A stretch of 64,000 nt of DNA from Euryarchaeota archaeon UBA103 (lineage in GTDB: Archaea > Thermoplasmatota > Poseidoniia > Poseidoniales > Thalassarchaeaceae): the NCBI GenBank assembly GCA_002506825.1, contig DAYH01000024.1, positions 1,591 through 65,590 on the forward strand, written 5' to 3'. Numbering within the stretch: the first letter of the stretch is position 1; every line of letters starts with the position of its first letter. Shown here one piece after another: positions 27,151-36,403 of this stretch. Below the pieces are notes generated by a model that was given only the letters and a program-made list of their open reading frames with translations, searched no databases and was not told the origin of the DNA. The position numbers and the translations under genes were made by a program.

Positions 27151-27488
27151 GCTCGGCCGGCTTCGTACATCTCTAGAAGGCTACCGTCTTGGAACATCTC
27201 AAGGACTATGTCACTACCTCCAATAAGCTCACCATGAACGAATACCTGTGGTATTGTGGGGAAATCGGAGAATTCTTTGAGAGCAGACCTAGCCCTAGAG
27301 TCGGACAGAACGTTCACACATGCGAATTCCTCGAGTCCGACTTCCCTTGCGAAGGCACTGACAATTTGAGCACCACGACTGGAGAATCCGCATTGAGGCT
27401 GTTCAGGGGTTCCCTTCATAAAAATCACTAAATCATTACCATCTACAATCTCTTGTAACTCACTGGGTGTCCAATTAAATCCGGTCAT
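27147..27488 (-). CDS. Monothiol glutaredoxin (Grx4/GrxD type, CGFS)
   Basis: CGFS glutaredoxins bind a [2Fe-2S] cluster bridged with glutathione or another thiol and hand it to client proteins, often with BolA. The 113-residue protein has the diagnostic PQCGFSS (Cys33), the FMKGTPEQP segment preceding it, the cis-proline FPTIPQVFVHGELIGGSDI and the C-terminal helix. It follows the BolA gene after four bases and overlaps the EamA gene by four. Most archaea lack glutathione, so the ligand that completes the cluster is an open point. Confidence 0.93.
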   Translation of the reverse strand: MTGFNWTPSELQEIVDGNDLVIFMKGTPEQPQCGFSSRGAQIVSAFAREVGLEEFACVNVLSDSRARSALKEFSDFPTIPQVFVHGELIGGSDIVLEMFQDGSLLEMYEAGRA

Positions 27489-27492
27489 AATA

Positions 27493-27816
27493 TCACTTCT
27501 TGTTAGGTCGCCTTACGTGGATACCAAAGAACTCTTGCTTTCCTGAATGGGGGTCGAATGTGGTATTTCCCATTTTCAAAGACTGCTCGGGCGTCATGCA
27601 CTTCAAATCAAGAGCATGTACTGAATTGTTCTCAATATACTCCTTGAAGTGCTTTAATACTGGCATCTGCCTTTGCAGTGGCCTCACTCCTACGAACTCA
27701 TCAGACACTATTCTGACATGGAAATGATCTCCAGAGCCATGTAAATCAGTAGCCTCAACTGAAGCTTTTGGGTACACTTTCAGAACTTCGGATGCGACCC
27801 ATTCCTCGGAAACCAT
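27493..27816 (-). CDS. bolA: BolA-family protein
   Basis: BolA proteins form complexes with CGFS glutaredoxins in Fe-S cluster and iron handling. The 107-residue sequence shows the class II KH-like fold with the signature GSGDHFHVRIVSDEFVG (His residues that share the cluster) and LKHFKEYIENNSVHALDLKCMTPEQ. It is the first gene of the bolA-grx-EamA run and is 24 bases downstream of the epimerase gene. Confidence 0.92.
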   Translation of the reverse strand: MVSEEWVASEVLKVYPKASVEATDLHGSGDHFHVRIVSDEFVGVRPLQRQMPVLKHFKEYIENNSVHALDLKCMTPEQSLKMGNTTFDPHSGKQEFFGIHVRRPNKK

Positions 27817-27840
27817 GGTAGTGGATAGAGGGGTTAGATT

Positions 27841-28536
27841 TCAATGCGTTGATTGGTCACTCTCTAATACTTTATTTATCCTAGAAAGATTTTGAGAAAT
27901 TGTACCTTCATCATTAATCAGTCCGCTACCAACAACTGCAATGTCTACCCCCCATTCGGAAACCATAGCGGCGTTGTGATGCTTTATTCCTCCATCAATC
28001 ATTAGAATAGGGGTTTTCCCACCTGAAGCCTCTTGGTTATCTATAGCTTCTCTGAGTACTCTGACTTTCCCCTCGACCTCGGGCATAAATGACTGTCCAC
28101 CTTTGCCAGGGACAACGGACATTATCAGTACTAAATCTAAATCTGGCAACAAAGACATTACTTCCTCAACTCCTGTGCCTGGATTGAGGACACAGCCGAC
28201 TTGTGTACCTGTGGCCTGAATTTTACTGATTAGATTTGGAAAATTCTGGACTGCTTCTATGTGAGCGATGATCATGTCCACTCCTGCATCGACATACTGA
28301 GGCCATGTTTCTTCGGCATTATTGATCATAAGGTGACAATCTATGAAAACTTCATGTCCTAATCTATCCCTGACTGATCGGATAATAGCTGGACCAAATG
28401 TTATTGTCTTGTTAATCACCCAATTTCCATCCATCACATCCATGTGTATCCAATTAATTCCAGCATCGATGGCCTCGTCGAGTGTTTCGCCTAGATTGCA
28501 GAAGTCCGCTGTCAATATGCTTGGTGTAACATCCAT
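27841..28536 (-). CDS. rpe: Ribulose-phosphate 3-epimerase
   Basis: Rpe interconverts ribulose-5-phosphate and xylulose-5-phosphate in the pentose-phosphate pathway. The 232-residue TIM barrel shows all expected motifs: PSILTADFCNLG, IHMDVMDGNWV (metal and catalytic Asp), DCHLMI, HIEA, GCVLNPGTGVE, MSVVPGKGGQSF, and MIDGGIKHHN (catalytic Asp), followed by VVGSGL. The start at 28536 matches the family; the frame stays open further upstream but has no homology there. The divergent thioredoxin gene begins 107 bp away. Confidence 0.95.
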   Translation of the reverse strand: MDVTPSILTADFCNLGETLDEAIDAGINWIHMDVMDGNWVINKTITFGPAIIRSVRDRLGHEVFIDCHLMINNAEETWPQYVDAGVDMIIAHIEAVQNFPNLISKIQATGTQVGCVLNPGTGVEEVMSLLPDLDLVLIMSVVPGKGGQSFMPEVEGKVRVLREAIDNQEASGGKTPILMIDGGIKHHNAAMVSEWGVDIAVVGSGLINDEGTISQNLSRINKVLESDQSTH

Positions 28537-28642
28537 GTGCGCTCTGAACCGGGGGAGGAGGGGTAGGTTCTCAATCCCTTGGATATCAAAATCAAGACAC
28601 AGGTTGATACGGTGCCCCCCGCTCAGGAGCATAGGTGAACCC

Positions 28643-28960
28643 ATGGGACAAGTGATAGATGCTAGTGATTCGGACTTTGACGTAGTGACAAAGAGTGGGG
28701 GTTGGGTACTAGTTGATTTTTGGGCTCCTTGGTGTGGACCGTGCAAAATGATTGCTCCAGTATTGAGTCAGATAGCTACCGAGAGGGAGATTACTATAGC
28801 TAAGGTGAATACCGATGTTAATCCTCTCAGCCCTGGAAGATTTGGCGTTAGGGGGATTCCGGCATTGATACTATTCAAGGATGGAGAAGTGGTAGATAGG
28901 ATGACGGGTGCTATGCCCAAGCCAGGGATGGACTCTTGGCTGAACAGGCACATGTCCTAG
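28643..28960 (+). CDS. trxA: Thioredoxin
   Basis: The 105-residue cytosolic dithiol reductase has the WCGPC active site (Cys31, Cys34) in WVLVDFWAPWCGPCKMI, the cis-proline GIPALILFKDGEVVDRMTG, and a typical C-terminal helix. The start ATG at 28643 gives the canonical length. Its last four bases overlap the 3' end of the convergent STAND gene. It is transcribed divergently from rpe. Confidence 0.96.
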   Translation: MGQVIDASDSDFDVVTKSGGWVLVDFWAPWCGPCKMIAPVLSQIATEREITIAKVNTDVNPLSPGRFGVRGIPALILFKDGEVVDRMTGAMPKPGMDSWLNRHMS

Positions 28961-30501
28961 GATTCTGAGGCCTTTCTAAGTCTGATAGACCTATCCTCCA
29001 AGGGGTTTCCAACATCCCTTAGGAGTCTTGCCCTGATAGCTTCATGTAACCACATGCCACCTTCTAATTCTAGCATCAGTCCCCTCTCTATCAACTCTGA
29101 TGGTGGTGGACCATGATGCTCTGCTGCTTTGGCGAGTACGTCCCATGGAACCGGCCTATCGGAGACCGCCAAGATAGAGAGAATCTCTCTGCTATCTTGA
29201 GGCAGGACATCTAGAATCTCCTGATCGAGAAACCGGGTCCAATCTTCATGCACGGTCTTTCCATAGAGCTCCAATAGCTCCACTGCCAGTGGATGCCCTC
29301 CCGTGATACTGTGAATCTTTGCCGCCTCAGTCTCACTAGGGAGATTCATTGAAGATATCCATGCATCAACTTCTTCGATAGAAAGCCCGGAAAGATGTAT
29401 TTCTTGGACCCTCTCTCTTGTATGGACGTCCCTTGTATCATAGAATGATAGTCTATTTCTTGAAATTAAAATCAAGCTCAATGGAGTGACTTCGGCCACC
29501 TGTAATAGAGCGCCAAAAAGGTGGTTTCCATCTGATCCTATATTGTGTACATCGTCCAAAACGACCAATAGTTGAGATTCTGCCTTAGTTGTCAGTCCTG
29601 ATTCATCCAGTAGATGAGCCGAGAGTCTTCTCCTGTAGGAATCGATATCAATTTCTACACCGGGCCTTAGTGGGAGTGCCTCAAGAATGTTGTATGGGTC
29701 ATGCTTCCCTTCGTCGACTCCTACGCCTATCTTATGCAGTAGGCTGGTTGCAATTCCGAGTGGAGTATCCCATGGCTGGCAGGGATAGTACATCACCCCA
29801 TAATCGGGAGTCGTCAAAGTAATCTCGTTCAACCAATGTGAGGTTAGTGTCGTTTTTCCACATCCGGCGATTCCTGAAATGACCAACATAGGAGTTCCAG
29901 ATGATAGCCAAGAGTCCAGTTTTTTTTTCTCTTCGGACCTACCGTGTACCTCTCTAGTAACGGGAGGGAGATTTCGATATGTGGAATGGGCACCGGAAAG
30001 TAGGCTCGATGAGCTTTGTTTTCTCTCTGGCAGGGAGACAATAGCTCCGAATCTGATATCTCCAAAATTTAGTACCCCCTCATGTTGGGCGTGCATCAAA
30101 ACTTGTAGAAGGGATAGGTTGGTTTCGAGTTTTTTTGCGGCTTCGTCGGCTCTTATTTCCAATAGCTTTCCATTCTTACCTCTGAGTAGTACCGTTGTAG
30201 TCCTCAGATTGGAAATTCTCTCTCTGGCTTCGGATCTGCCATCTTCTGTTAATTGCCATGTCTTTTGACGGCGATCTTCCCCTCTGACACTCCGAGTATG
30301 CTCGGAGACCAAACCATTGGACATGAGTTCCCTCATAGCTCTAGAGACGTTTGGGGGGTGCATAGCACATACCTCAGAGATCCCTGGTCTTGTAACTTCA
30401 CTCGTCACAATGTAGTGATCGGCTTGATGGTCCTGCTCCCAGAGGTGGAGGACAATCCTGTCGATCACGGGGATGTTGACACGTGGGATGCCGTCCGACA
30501 T
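28957..30501 (-). CDS. Winged-helix plus STAND/AAA-type ATPase
   Basis: The 514-residue protein starts with a MarR/ArsR-like winged helix (residues ~10-100, ISEVCAMHPPNVSRAMRELMSNGLVSEH, then a wing with RRQKTWQLTEDGR), followed by a linker and an NTPase domain with Walker A SGIAGCGKTTL (209-219), Walker B LLVVLDDVHN and a sensor LILISRNRLSF. C-terminal helices fit the STAND class of signalling ATPases (MalT, NB-ARC-like). A distal effector or repeat domain is absent, so the protein may be a ligand-responsive regulator of transcription. Longer readings to 30699 overlap the neighbouring hydrolase gene. Target is unknown. Confidence 0.75.
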   Translation of the reverse strand: MSDGIPRVNIPVIDRIVLHLWEQDHQADHYIVTSEVTRPGISEVCAMHPPNVSRAMRELMSNGLVSEHTRSVRGEDRRQKTWQLTEDGRSEARERISNLRTTTVLLRGKNGKLLEIRADEAAKKLETNLSLLQVLMHAQHEGVLNFGDIRFGAIVSLPERKQSSSSLLSGAHSTYRNLPPVTREVHGRSEEKKKLDSWLSSGTPMLVISGIAGCGKTTLTSHWLNEITLTTPDYGVMYYPCQPWDTPLGIATSLLHKIGVGVDEGKHDPYNILEALPLRPGVEIDIDSYRRRLSAHLLDESGLTTKAESQLLVVLDDVHNIGSDGNHLFGALLQVAEVTPLSLILISRNRLSFYDTRDVHTRERVQEIHLSGLSIEEVDAWISSMNLPSETEAAKIHSITGGHPLAVELLELYGKTVHEDWTRFLDQEILDVLPQDSREILSILAVSDRPVPWDVLAKAAEHHGPPPSELIERGLMLELEGGMWLHEAIRARLLRDVGNPLEDRSIRLRKASES

Positions 30502-30541
30502 ACCGCTTCCTAGAGCCCACTCCCCATCAAGAATTTGGAGA

Positions 30542-32392
30542 TTAGTTTTGTTCTGCACAATGAGGATATTGTTGCTGCATAGGGGGGAGGAAAAGGTCTG
30601 AGCACCCTCTATCGAGGGAAGGCAGGGAGAGGATGCTCTCTTCACCCAGCGATAGAGATACGGGCATTGTTGAAACTGGGCTGGGGATATAATCCTCACC
30701 AGTCTGAGTAATTATCAGACGTATGCCATCTCCCTCTGGAACTACCACATCCATTCCAAAGAATTCCATCTTTGCCAATACTGTTTGCCCGGGAGCTAGG
30801 GCATTTCCTTCGTTACCACCTTCGTGGAATCTTAAGTCCATTACAGCATGTCCTAAATGCATATCTGAACTTGATTGGACCATCTCTACGAAGAGATGTC
30901 CGCTAGTAGATATTGGAGATATTGTGGCCTCCACATGAAATGTTGGAGTTCCTACTATCCTTGTTAGGGATTCGAACTCTGGACATTCTATTGTCAGGCT
31001 GGAAGTAGCGGTTATCGTATCACTACCACCAATTATCGAGCATTCGTCCATCCCTATCTCAATTGGGTCTGCCTCAAGCGGCGGATAGGTCTGCTCAACT
31101 CTCCAAGCTCCAATGTTATCTTGTACTTCAGCTACCAGCCTGGGTTGTGGGCCCTTGTCTAATAAGTAAAAATCAAACCACTCCAGCATATCATCTGCCC
31201 AGTCCCACCTGAGGGTGAATGGGAAGGCCTCTGCGCCTCGACCAGAGGAAAGTGAAGAGTGCCCGCTTTCTCTGTCGGGATAGTCATGGGCCCACTGACC
31301 GTAAAGTCCCTTTACATCGAATCCAGCATCGATGGACATCTGATGAGCTGGAAATGCCATATGGGGGTCGACATTCCAATCTTGCAAACCGTGGATTATA
31401 TAGATCGAGCCGTCATAAACCTCTAGAGCATCCTTTAGAAAATGCCTTTCCTCCCAGTAATCTGACCCAGTCCAAGCTAGGTTATCCCCTGTGATATATG
31501 CAGCCGGACCAGCATAGTAACCCTCTACATACCCCTCACAGGCATTCTCGATGTCGCCATTATCCCCATCCAAGCCAAATGAGCCGTATACTCCATTGTG
31601 CATTATTGCACCCCTTGCTTCCATACTGCCATTCCTCCACATCAAATCATGTACTCCTATCAAGCCGGACATCGGAACTATTGTAGCGAGATATTCGGAA
31701 CCAGAGGCGGCCGCGTTCCATGGAGTGCTTCCGTCGTAAGACTTACCGATGGCTCCTACCTTTCCGTTGGACCATGCTTGAGTCCCTAGCCAATCGACCG
31801 CCGCCTTGATTCCAGCCTGCTCATCGTGACCCATTAGATCCATACAATGATTCGATTGCCCTGTTCCAAAAACCGAAACCTGAGCCACTCCGAATCCATG
31901 TGGGACGTAGTTCTCGATCAGGAACCTTCCCAGTCTGTCTGCAGGAGTTAGAGCGTCAACATCGCCATCATCGTAATAAGGTCCGATTTCAGCTATAATA
32001 GGCACCTTACATTCTTCTAGTACGATTTCTGATTCGAGATCGCATCCCTCTACAATGGGAAGCCATAACCCAAGATGGACCTCGGCCCCTCCAGTCAGTC
32101 CCGCTCCTCCATCGGATGCTGATATTGAGGGAACGGGAACGAATATTGATTGGACCTCCCCAACCAGATGTGATCCGTTTATGGATACCCTACTGAATAC
32201 ATCATCATTTCTATATGTCATTTCTGAGCGATCTTCTACAGCTGGTAGCCAATGGATAAGATCTTCAGAATTATCATTTTTCGAATCTGACCCTAAGCAT
32301 CCAGATAGAGAGGGGCAAAGGAGGATGAGGACCAGCAACAGGGTCACGTTTCGCGGTAGCACACCCTGCTGGAAGGTGTTAGAACTCATCAT
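30542..32392 (-). CDS. Secreted lipoprotein hydrolase of the CocE/X-Pro dipeptidyl-peptidase (S15) family
   Basis: The 616-residue protein has a signal peptide with the lipobox SLSGC (Cys32), so it should be anchored outside the membrane. The alpha/beta-hydrolase core contains the nucleophile motif VGAIGKSYDGS (Ser218), a likely acid at LQDWNVDPH and a His in QWAHDYPD; the C-terminal beta-sandwich is characteristic of S15/CocE enzymes. Family members cut after proline from peptide N-termini or hydrolyse esters such as cocaine. For a peptide-degrading marine heterotroph an X-Pro peptidase role is likely but not certain. Its gene is upstream of the STAND gene by 40 bp. Confidence 0.88.
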   Translation of the reverse strand: MMSSNTFQQGVLPRNVTLLLVLILLCPSLSGCLGSDSKNDNSEDLIHWLPAVEDRSEMTYRNDDVFSRVSINGSHLVGEVQSIFVPVPSISASDGGAGLTGGAEVHLGLWLPIVEGCDLESEIVLEECKVPIIAEIGPYYDDGDVDALTPADRLGRFLIENYVPHGFGVAQVSVFGTGQSNHCMDLMGHDEQAGIKAAVDWLGTQAWSNGKVGAIGKSYDGSTPWNAAASGSEYLATIVPMSGLIGVHDLMWRNGSMEARGAIMHNGVYGSFGLDGDNGDIENACEGYVEGYYAGPAAYITGDNLAWTGSDYWEERHFLKDALEVYDGSIYIIHGLQDWNVDPHMAFPAHQMSIDAGFDVKGLYGQWAHDYPDRESGHSSLSSGRGAEAFPFTLRWDWADDMLEWFDFYLLDKGPQPRLVAEVQDNIGAWRVEQTYPPLEADPIEIGMDECSIIGGSDTITATSSLTIECPEFESLTRIVGTPTFHVEATISPISTSGHLFVEMVQSSSDMHLGHAVMDLRFHEGGNEGNALAPGQTVLAKMEFFGMDVVVPEGDGIRLIITQTGEDYIPSPVSTMPVSLSLGEESILSLPSLDRGCSDLFLPPMQQQYPHCAEQN

Positions 32393-32443
32393 AGATTTGG
32401 CTAGATTGGATGAGTTAAATAGGGTTGGGTTGATTGAGCTATT

Positions 32444-33322
32444 GTGGACGAGGCAAGATTAGAGCGTCTCCTAGTACTGCAGAGGATGGAGGCCACTGAG
32501 GCAGAAGTATATCGAAGGCTTGCCAAGATGCAGCATAATCCAGTCAATAAGGCCATATTAGAAGGAATTGCACTGGAAGAAGAGAGGCACGAGGTATTCA
32601 TCTCTAAGATGACTGGGCAAGTAGTCACTCCGGATAAATTCCAAATAATTAAGCAGATTATTCTAGCTAGGATTTTTGGATTCACTTTCTCCATTATGAT
32701 GATGGAGGCCACAGAAAATGATGTGGCCTCAGAATATCGAGAGCTCGGTCTGATTGAGATTGCCGAGGAGGAGGAGGTACATGAGGAGAATATGATTTCC
32801 ATGTTGGATGAGGAGAGGCTGCGCTACTCTGGAAGCATAGTTTTGGGAATGTCCGACGCACTGATTGAATTGACTGGTGCCCTTGCAGGATTAACATTCG
32901 CTCTCAAAGATCTGGATTTGGTAGCACTGGCTGGCTTGGTCACTGGGATTGCAGCGGCATTCAGTATGGGTGCCTCGGAGTATCTTTCATCGCGGGCTGA
33001 GAAACGGGAAGTATCTGCAATAAGATCTGCATTCTTTACTTGGATTTCATATCTAATCACAGTCATGCTTCTCGTGTCTCCCTATCTGATCATCGACCCT
33101 GATGGCCCTGGTGCATTCGGCCTAGATACGCACGTTCTCGCTTTAGTCGGTACGTTCATCATCGGCTTGATCATCGTCGCTGTCTTCAATTTCTACACCT
33201 CAGTGGTAGAGAAGGTATCTTTCACCTCCCGATTCATGGAGATGGTAGGCATATTAGGCGGCGTTAGTCTGATATCTTATGCAATTGGGATTGCTCTCGG
33301 ATCAGTTCTGGGCGTATCCTGA
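32444..33322 (+). CDS. Rubrerythrin-like/VIT1 fusion membrane protein (MbfA-like iron exporter)
   Basis: The 292-residue protein has an N-terminal four-helix ferritin-like domain (residues ~5-125) with diiron-type Glu/His ligands (EATEAEVYRR, EEERHE, EEEEVHEENM), then a CCC1/VIT1 membrane domain (GMSDALIELTGALAGLTFAL and about four more helices, MGASEYLSSRAE). In bacteria this MbfA arrangement exports iron and protects from peroxide. The start is GTG at 32444, the only reasonable start before the ferritin-like helix. It diverges from the lipoprotein gene by 51 bp and is followed 19 bp later by the carboxypeptidase gene. Confidence 0.88.
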   Translation: MDEARLERLLVLQRMEATEAEVYRRLAKMQHNPVNKAILEGIALEEERHEVFISKMTGQVVTPDKFQIIKQIILARIFGFTFSIMMMEATENDVASEYRELGLIEIAEEEEVHEENMISMLDEERLRYSGSIVLGMSDALIELTGALAGLTFALKDLDLVALAGLVTGIAAAFSMGASEYLSSRAEKREVSAIRSAFFTWISYLITVMLLVSPYLIIDPDGPGAFGLDTHVLALVGTFIIGLIIVAVFNFYTSVVEKVSFTSRFMEMVGILGGVSLISYAIGIALGSVLGVS

Positions 33323-33341
33323 TAGTATGATGGCTTAAGTT

Positions 33342-34865
33342 ATGAGCGAGTCACCTGTCTCAAGCACGATGGACTACTACGACGAGTTACTCGAGAGGTT
33401 GAAAGACATAGACCTTATTGGTCAACTAGGTAGTCTACTCGGTTGGGACCAAGAGGTATTGATGCCTCCCCGGGCCGCGGCACTAAGGGCAGAACATTTG
33501 GCCTGGGTATCCAAGGAAGGCCATACAAGAAAGACCGACCCTAGAATGGGAGAATTACTCGATGAGCTGGAAGGAAGAGAGGACTTGGACGAAATTCAGA
33601 TGGCCAACATAAGGCTTGCCAGAGAGTCATACGACAAGGCTACGCGACTACCGACGGAGTTCGTGTCTGAAATGGCCAAACATAATTCTAGAGCACTCAT
33701 TTCTTGGACTGAAGCTAGGAAGGAGAATGACTTCTCGATATTCAGGGATGATTTGGCTAAATCAATAGAGTTCGCAAGGAAGAAAGCAGACTACCTAGGA
33801 TATGAAAATCTGCGATATGATGCCCTGCTTGATATCTATGAATCTGGACTGACGGTGTCTCGTCTTGATCCTCTATTCGAGGGCCTAAGAGACAAAGTGG
33901 CCCCTTTGATCAAGTCTGTTGCTGAGAGAGGAGAGAGGCCAGATGTGTCATGGGTTACCGAAAGCTCTTGGGAGCAAGAGGGACAGGAAAGACTCAGTCA
34001 GAGGGTTTCTGAATCGATTGGCTTCGACTTTGACGCAGGCAGGAGAGACGCTTCTACACATCCTTTCTGTGGGGGCCCCAATCCTGATGATGTCAGATGG
34101 ACGACAAGATATAGTGAACATGACCCATTCGGTTCACTTTACGGTTCCATGCATGAGACAGGTCACGGAACGTATGAGCAGGGAAGACCGAGAGAGCTTG
34201 ACTTCCAACCTGCTGGGAAGGCCAATGGACTGGGTGTCCATGAGAGCCAGAGTAGACTCTGGGAGAATCAGATCGGTCGTTCTCTTGAGTTCTGTCATTG
34301 GTCGCTGCCTCTTTGGAAGGAGGCATTTCCCAAGAAGATGCAAGACATCGATGCAGAGATGCTTTGGAGAGCAGTAAACGTTGTAGAGCCCAGTCTTATT
34401 CGTGTTGAGGCGGATGAGGCGACGTATAATATCCATATTATGATCAGGTATGAGATCGAGAAGCTATTGATTTCTGGGGATTTAGAGGTTGATGAGCTTC
34501 CCGGAAAGTGGGATGATATGTATGAAGAATATCTGGGGATACGACCCACAGACAACTCTTCGGGAGTACTACAAGACATTCATTGGTCGATGGGGGCGAT
34601 TGGATACTTCCCGACATATACGCTTGGAAATCTGTATTCCGCCCAACTATTATCCGCGGCTAGGGGAGACTTGCCTGAGCATGATTTACAAATTAGGAGA
34701 GGGGACTTCTCGCCATTACTCGATTGGATGAGAAGAAAGGTGCATGGACGCGGGAGTATTCTTGAGCCTGCTGAGCTCATCGAGGAGGCTACTGGAGAAG
34801 CGCCATCGCCAGAGGCATTCGTTGATTATCTGAGAGATAAGGTGAAGCGCCTTTATTCGGTCTAG
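33342..34865 (+). CDS. Carboxypeptidase Taq, metallopeptidase family M32
   Basis: M32 enzymes remove C-terminal amino acids, mainly in the cytosol. The 507-residue sequence matches the all-helical family length; the zinc motif reads MHETGHGTYEQG (HExxH), followed by the glutamate ligand in GLGVHESQSRLWENQIGRS. The DIHWSMGAIGYFPTYTLGN phrase near the C-terminus is also characteristic. Peptide turnover fits the neighbouring secreted S15-like enzyme. Confidence 0.96.
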   Translation: MSESPVSSTMDYYDELLERLKDIDLIGQLGSLLGWDQEVLMPPRAAALRAEHLAWVSKEGHTRKTDPRMGELLDELEGREDLDEIQMANIRLARESYDKATRLPTEFVSEMAKHNSRALISWTEARKENDFSIFRDDLAKSIEFARKKADYLGYENLRYDALLDIYESGLTVSRLDPLFEGLRDKVAPLIKSVAERGERPDVSWVTESSWEQEGQERLSQRVSESIGFDFDAGRRDASTHPFCGGPNPDDVRWTTRYSEHDPFGSLYGSMHETGHGTYEQGRPRELDFQPAGKANGLGVHESQSRLWENQIGRSLEFCHWSLPLWKEAFPKKMQDIDAEMLWRAVNVVEPSLIRVEADEATYNIHIMIRYEIEKLLISGDLEVDELPGKWDDMYEEYLGIRPTDNSSGVLQDIHWSMGAIGYFPTYTLGNLYSAQLLSAARGDLPEHDLQIRRGDFSPLLDWMRRKVHGRGSILEPAELIEEATGEAPSPEAFVDYLRDKVKRLYSV

Positions 34866-34915
34866 AACTGTCACGTATACGGAAGTACGATATCCACAGC
34901 CTTGATAGGAGATTT

Positions 34916-35959
34916 ATGCGGAGAAGAAATCTTGGTGATGCTTCATCATTCATCAGGGATTTGGGAAGTTGCTGTAGCGCTATTTTGTTTGGCGCGGATA
35001 TAGTCATTGCAGGCTCAAAGGAAGGTGTTATCAGATCTTGGTCAATCGAGACCGGTCAGCTAGTATTCGAACTTGAGCTAGCTGGTCCGATATCAGATCT
35101 GGCTATATCTGAAGATATTCTATATGTTTCCTGTTCATCTAATCTAGTTGCTATTGCTATGAATTCGGGAGAGATCCTATGGAACTCTTCACTTGAAGGT
35201 TCGAGTGATAGTGTTGTCACCTGGAATGGATTTATCTGGGCATTGTCTTCTGTCTATGAAATAGACATCTCTGACTACACCGAGTCGACGCTTTGGAAAT
35301 TCAATGACCGGGGTTCACTGGTCGAAAGATGGTCATTCGCCGAGAAAGGATGGCACATGGGAGTTGATGAGGGGATAGTGATTGGAATGGGTAGGCCCTC
35401 CTGTGGTTTCGTAAGGGTGAATGAGGATTGTGTGGAGCATCTGCCACTCGCGGTTTCGTCACCGGTTACTATCGGCTGCGATAAGTCCAATATGACAATA
35501 TTCGGATTGAGCGACGGCAGTATTTGCAATTCCAAAGGAGAGTTGTGTGGAAGAGTTGGTGAGTCGATAACATCACTCATCTGTTTAGAAGACGGTTGGG
35601 CGTGTGGTGATCGACAGGGACTGGTTCTAAGGAATGGGACTGAGATCGATCTGAATAGAGAGATTTTGACATTGGGGGTCGGCCCGAACGGTATTGACCT
35701 GTGGGCTTCGGTATGGGAAGATATGTCGAGCTTCTTGTCCATTTCACCGGATGGAGCTCATTCAGAGATTTTCGAGCACCAAGAAAGGATTGTGGTTTGT
35801 GATTTCGGGAAGGGGGGTATAGCATTCGGTGACCTATCTGGAAGAGTGTTCCTGGTAGAGGAGAGATTTGAGAATAGATTTGACCAGGAGAATCAACACC
35901 TAGAGGACCAGGAAACAGAAAGAAATCTCCTCAGAGAACGTTTGAGAAGACTGAGATGA
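34916..35959 (+). CDS. Beta-propeller protein (PQQ/WD40-like repeats)
   Basis: The 347-residue protein consists of repeated strand pairs such as IVIAGSKEGVIRSWSIETGQLVF, LVAIAMNSGEILWNSSLEG, and TIFGLSDGSICNSKGELCG, typical of a propeller of about seven blades. The first pair resembles WD repeats and the second PQQ-type Trp motifs. There is no signal peptide, so it is probably cytosolic. A coiled, charged tail (residues ~325-347, ENQHLEDQETERNLLRERLRRL) could mediate partner binding. Function is unknown. Confidence 0.65.
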   Translation: MRRRNLGDASSFIRDLGSCCSAILFGADIVIAGSKEGVIRSWSIETGQLVFELELAGPISDLAISEDILYVSCSSNLVAIAMNSGEILWNSSLEGSSDSVVTWNGFIWALSSVYEIDISDYTESTLWKFNDRGSLVERWSFAEKGWHMGVDEGIVIGMGRPSCGFVRVNEDCVEHLPLAVSSPVTIGCDKSNMTIFGLSDGSICNSKGELCGRVGESITSLICLEDGWACGDRQGLVLRNGTEIDLNREILTLGVGPNGIDLWASVWEDMSSFLSISPDGAHSEIFEHQERIVVCDFGKGGIAFGDLSGRVFLVEERFENRFDQENQHLEDQETERNLLRERLRRLR

Positions 35960-35965
35960 TGAAAA

Positions 35966-36011
35966 TTTACAGTGGAAATTAACATTTACCGACCCCTATT
36001 TCCACTGTAAA
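35966..36011. repeat. Perfect 14-bp inverted repeat with 18-nt spacer
   Basis: tttacagtggaaat (35966-35979) and atttccactgtaaa (35998-36011) are exact inverted copies. They lie seven bases after the beta-propeller stop and just before the structured RNA candidate. It could be a terminator-like hairpin, a regulator-binding site for the RNA, or part of the RNA's promoter region; the sequence alone does not decide. Confidence 0.7.
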
Positions 36012-36225
36012 CGTGTTACTGAACGAAAGGTTTATTTGCCGCCGCTTGCCCTGTTGACTTTGCCGCTCCGGGGGAGTGGTGTGGGCGCGCTTCGGCAAAC
36101 CCGCGGGCCACAACAACTGATCCGCAAAGTCGGAACGGTAGAACCGCACTCTGAAAAGAGCGCGGGGAAATGCCAGATCACCTGTGGGTGAAAAGGCGGC
36201 AGTAGAACCAACGTGGAGACAACCA

Positions 36226-36240
36226 GACGCAAGGAAGGGG
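36226..36240 (+). repeat. Direct repeat copy 1 inside the RNA candidate
   Basis: gacgcaaggaagggg recurs exactly at 36404-36418. Flanks also agree (aacca/aaccg before; gaaa after), so a module of ~25 nt appears twice, 178 bases apart. Confidence 0.85.
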
Positions 36241-36403
36241 AAAGAAGCGAAGGGGAAAGCTGGGGAAAACGAAACCGAACCCTTCGGGGGGAAAACACAA
36301 ACCAAACCAGAAAACCATACTGCAAAGGTACACGAGAGAAGGGAAAGAGTCAGAGATGATTCGATTCTGAAAACGGGTGTGGGAAACGAAGTGGAACGAA
36401 CCG

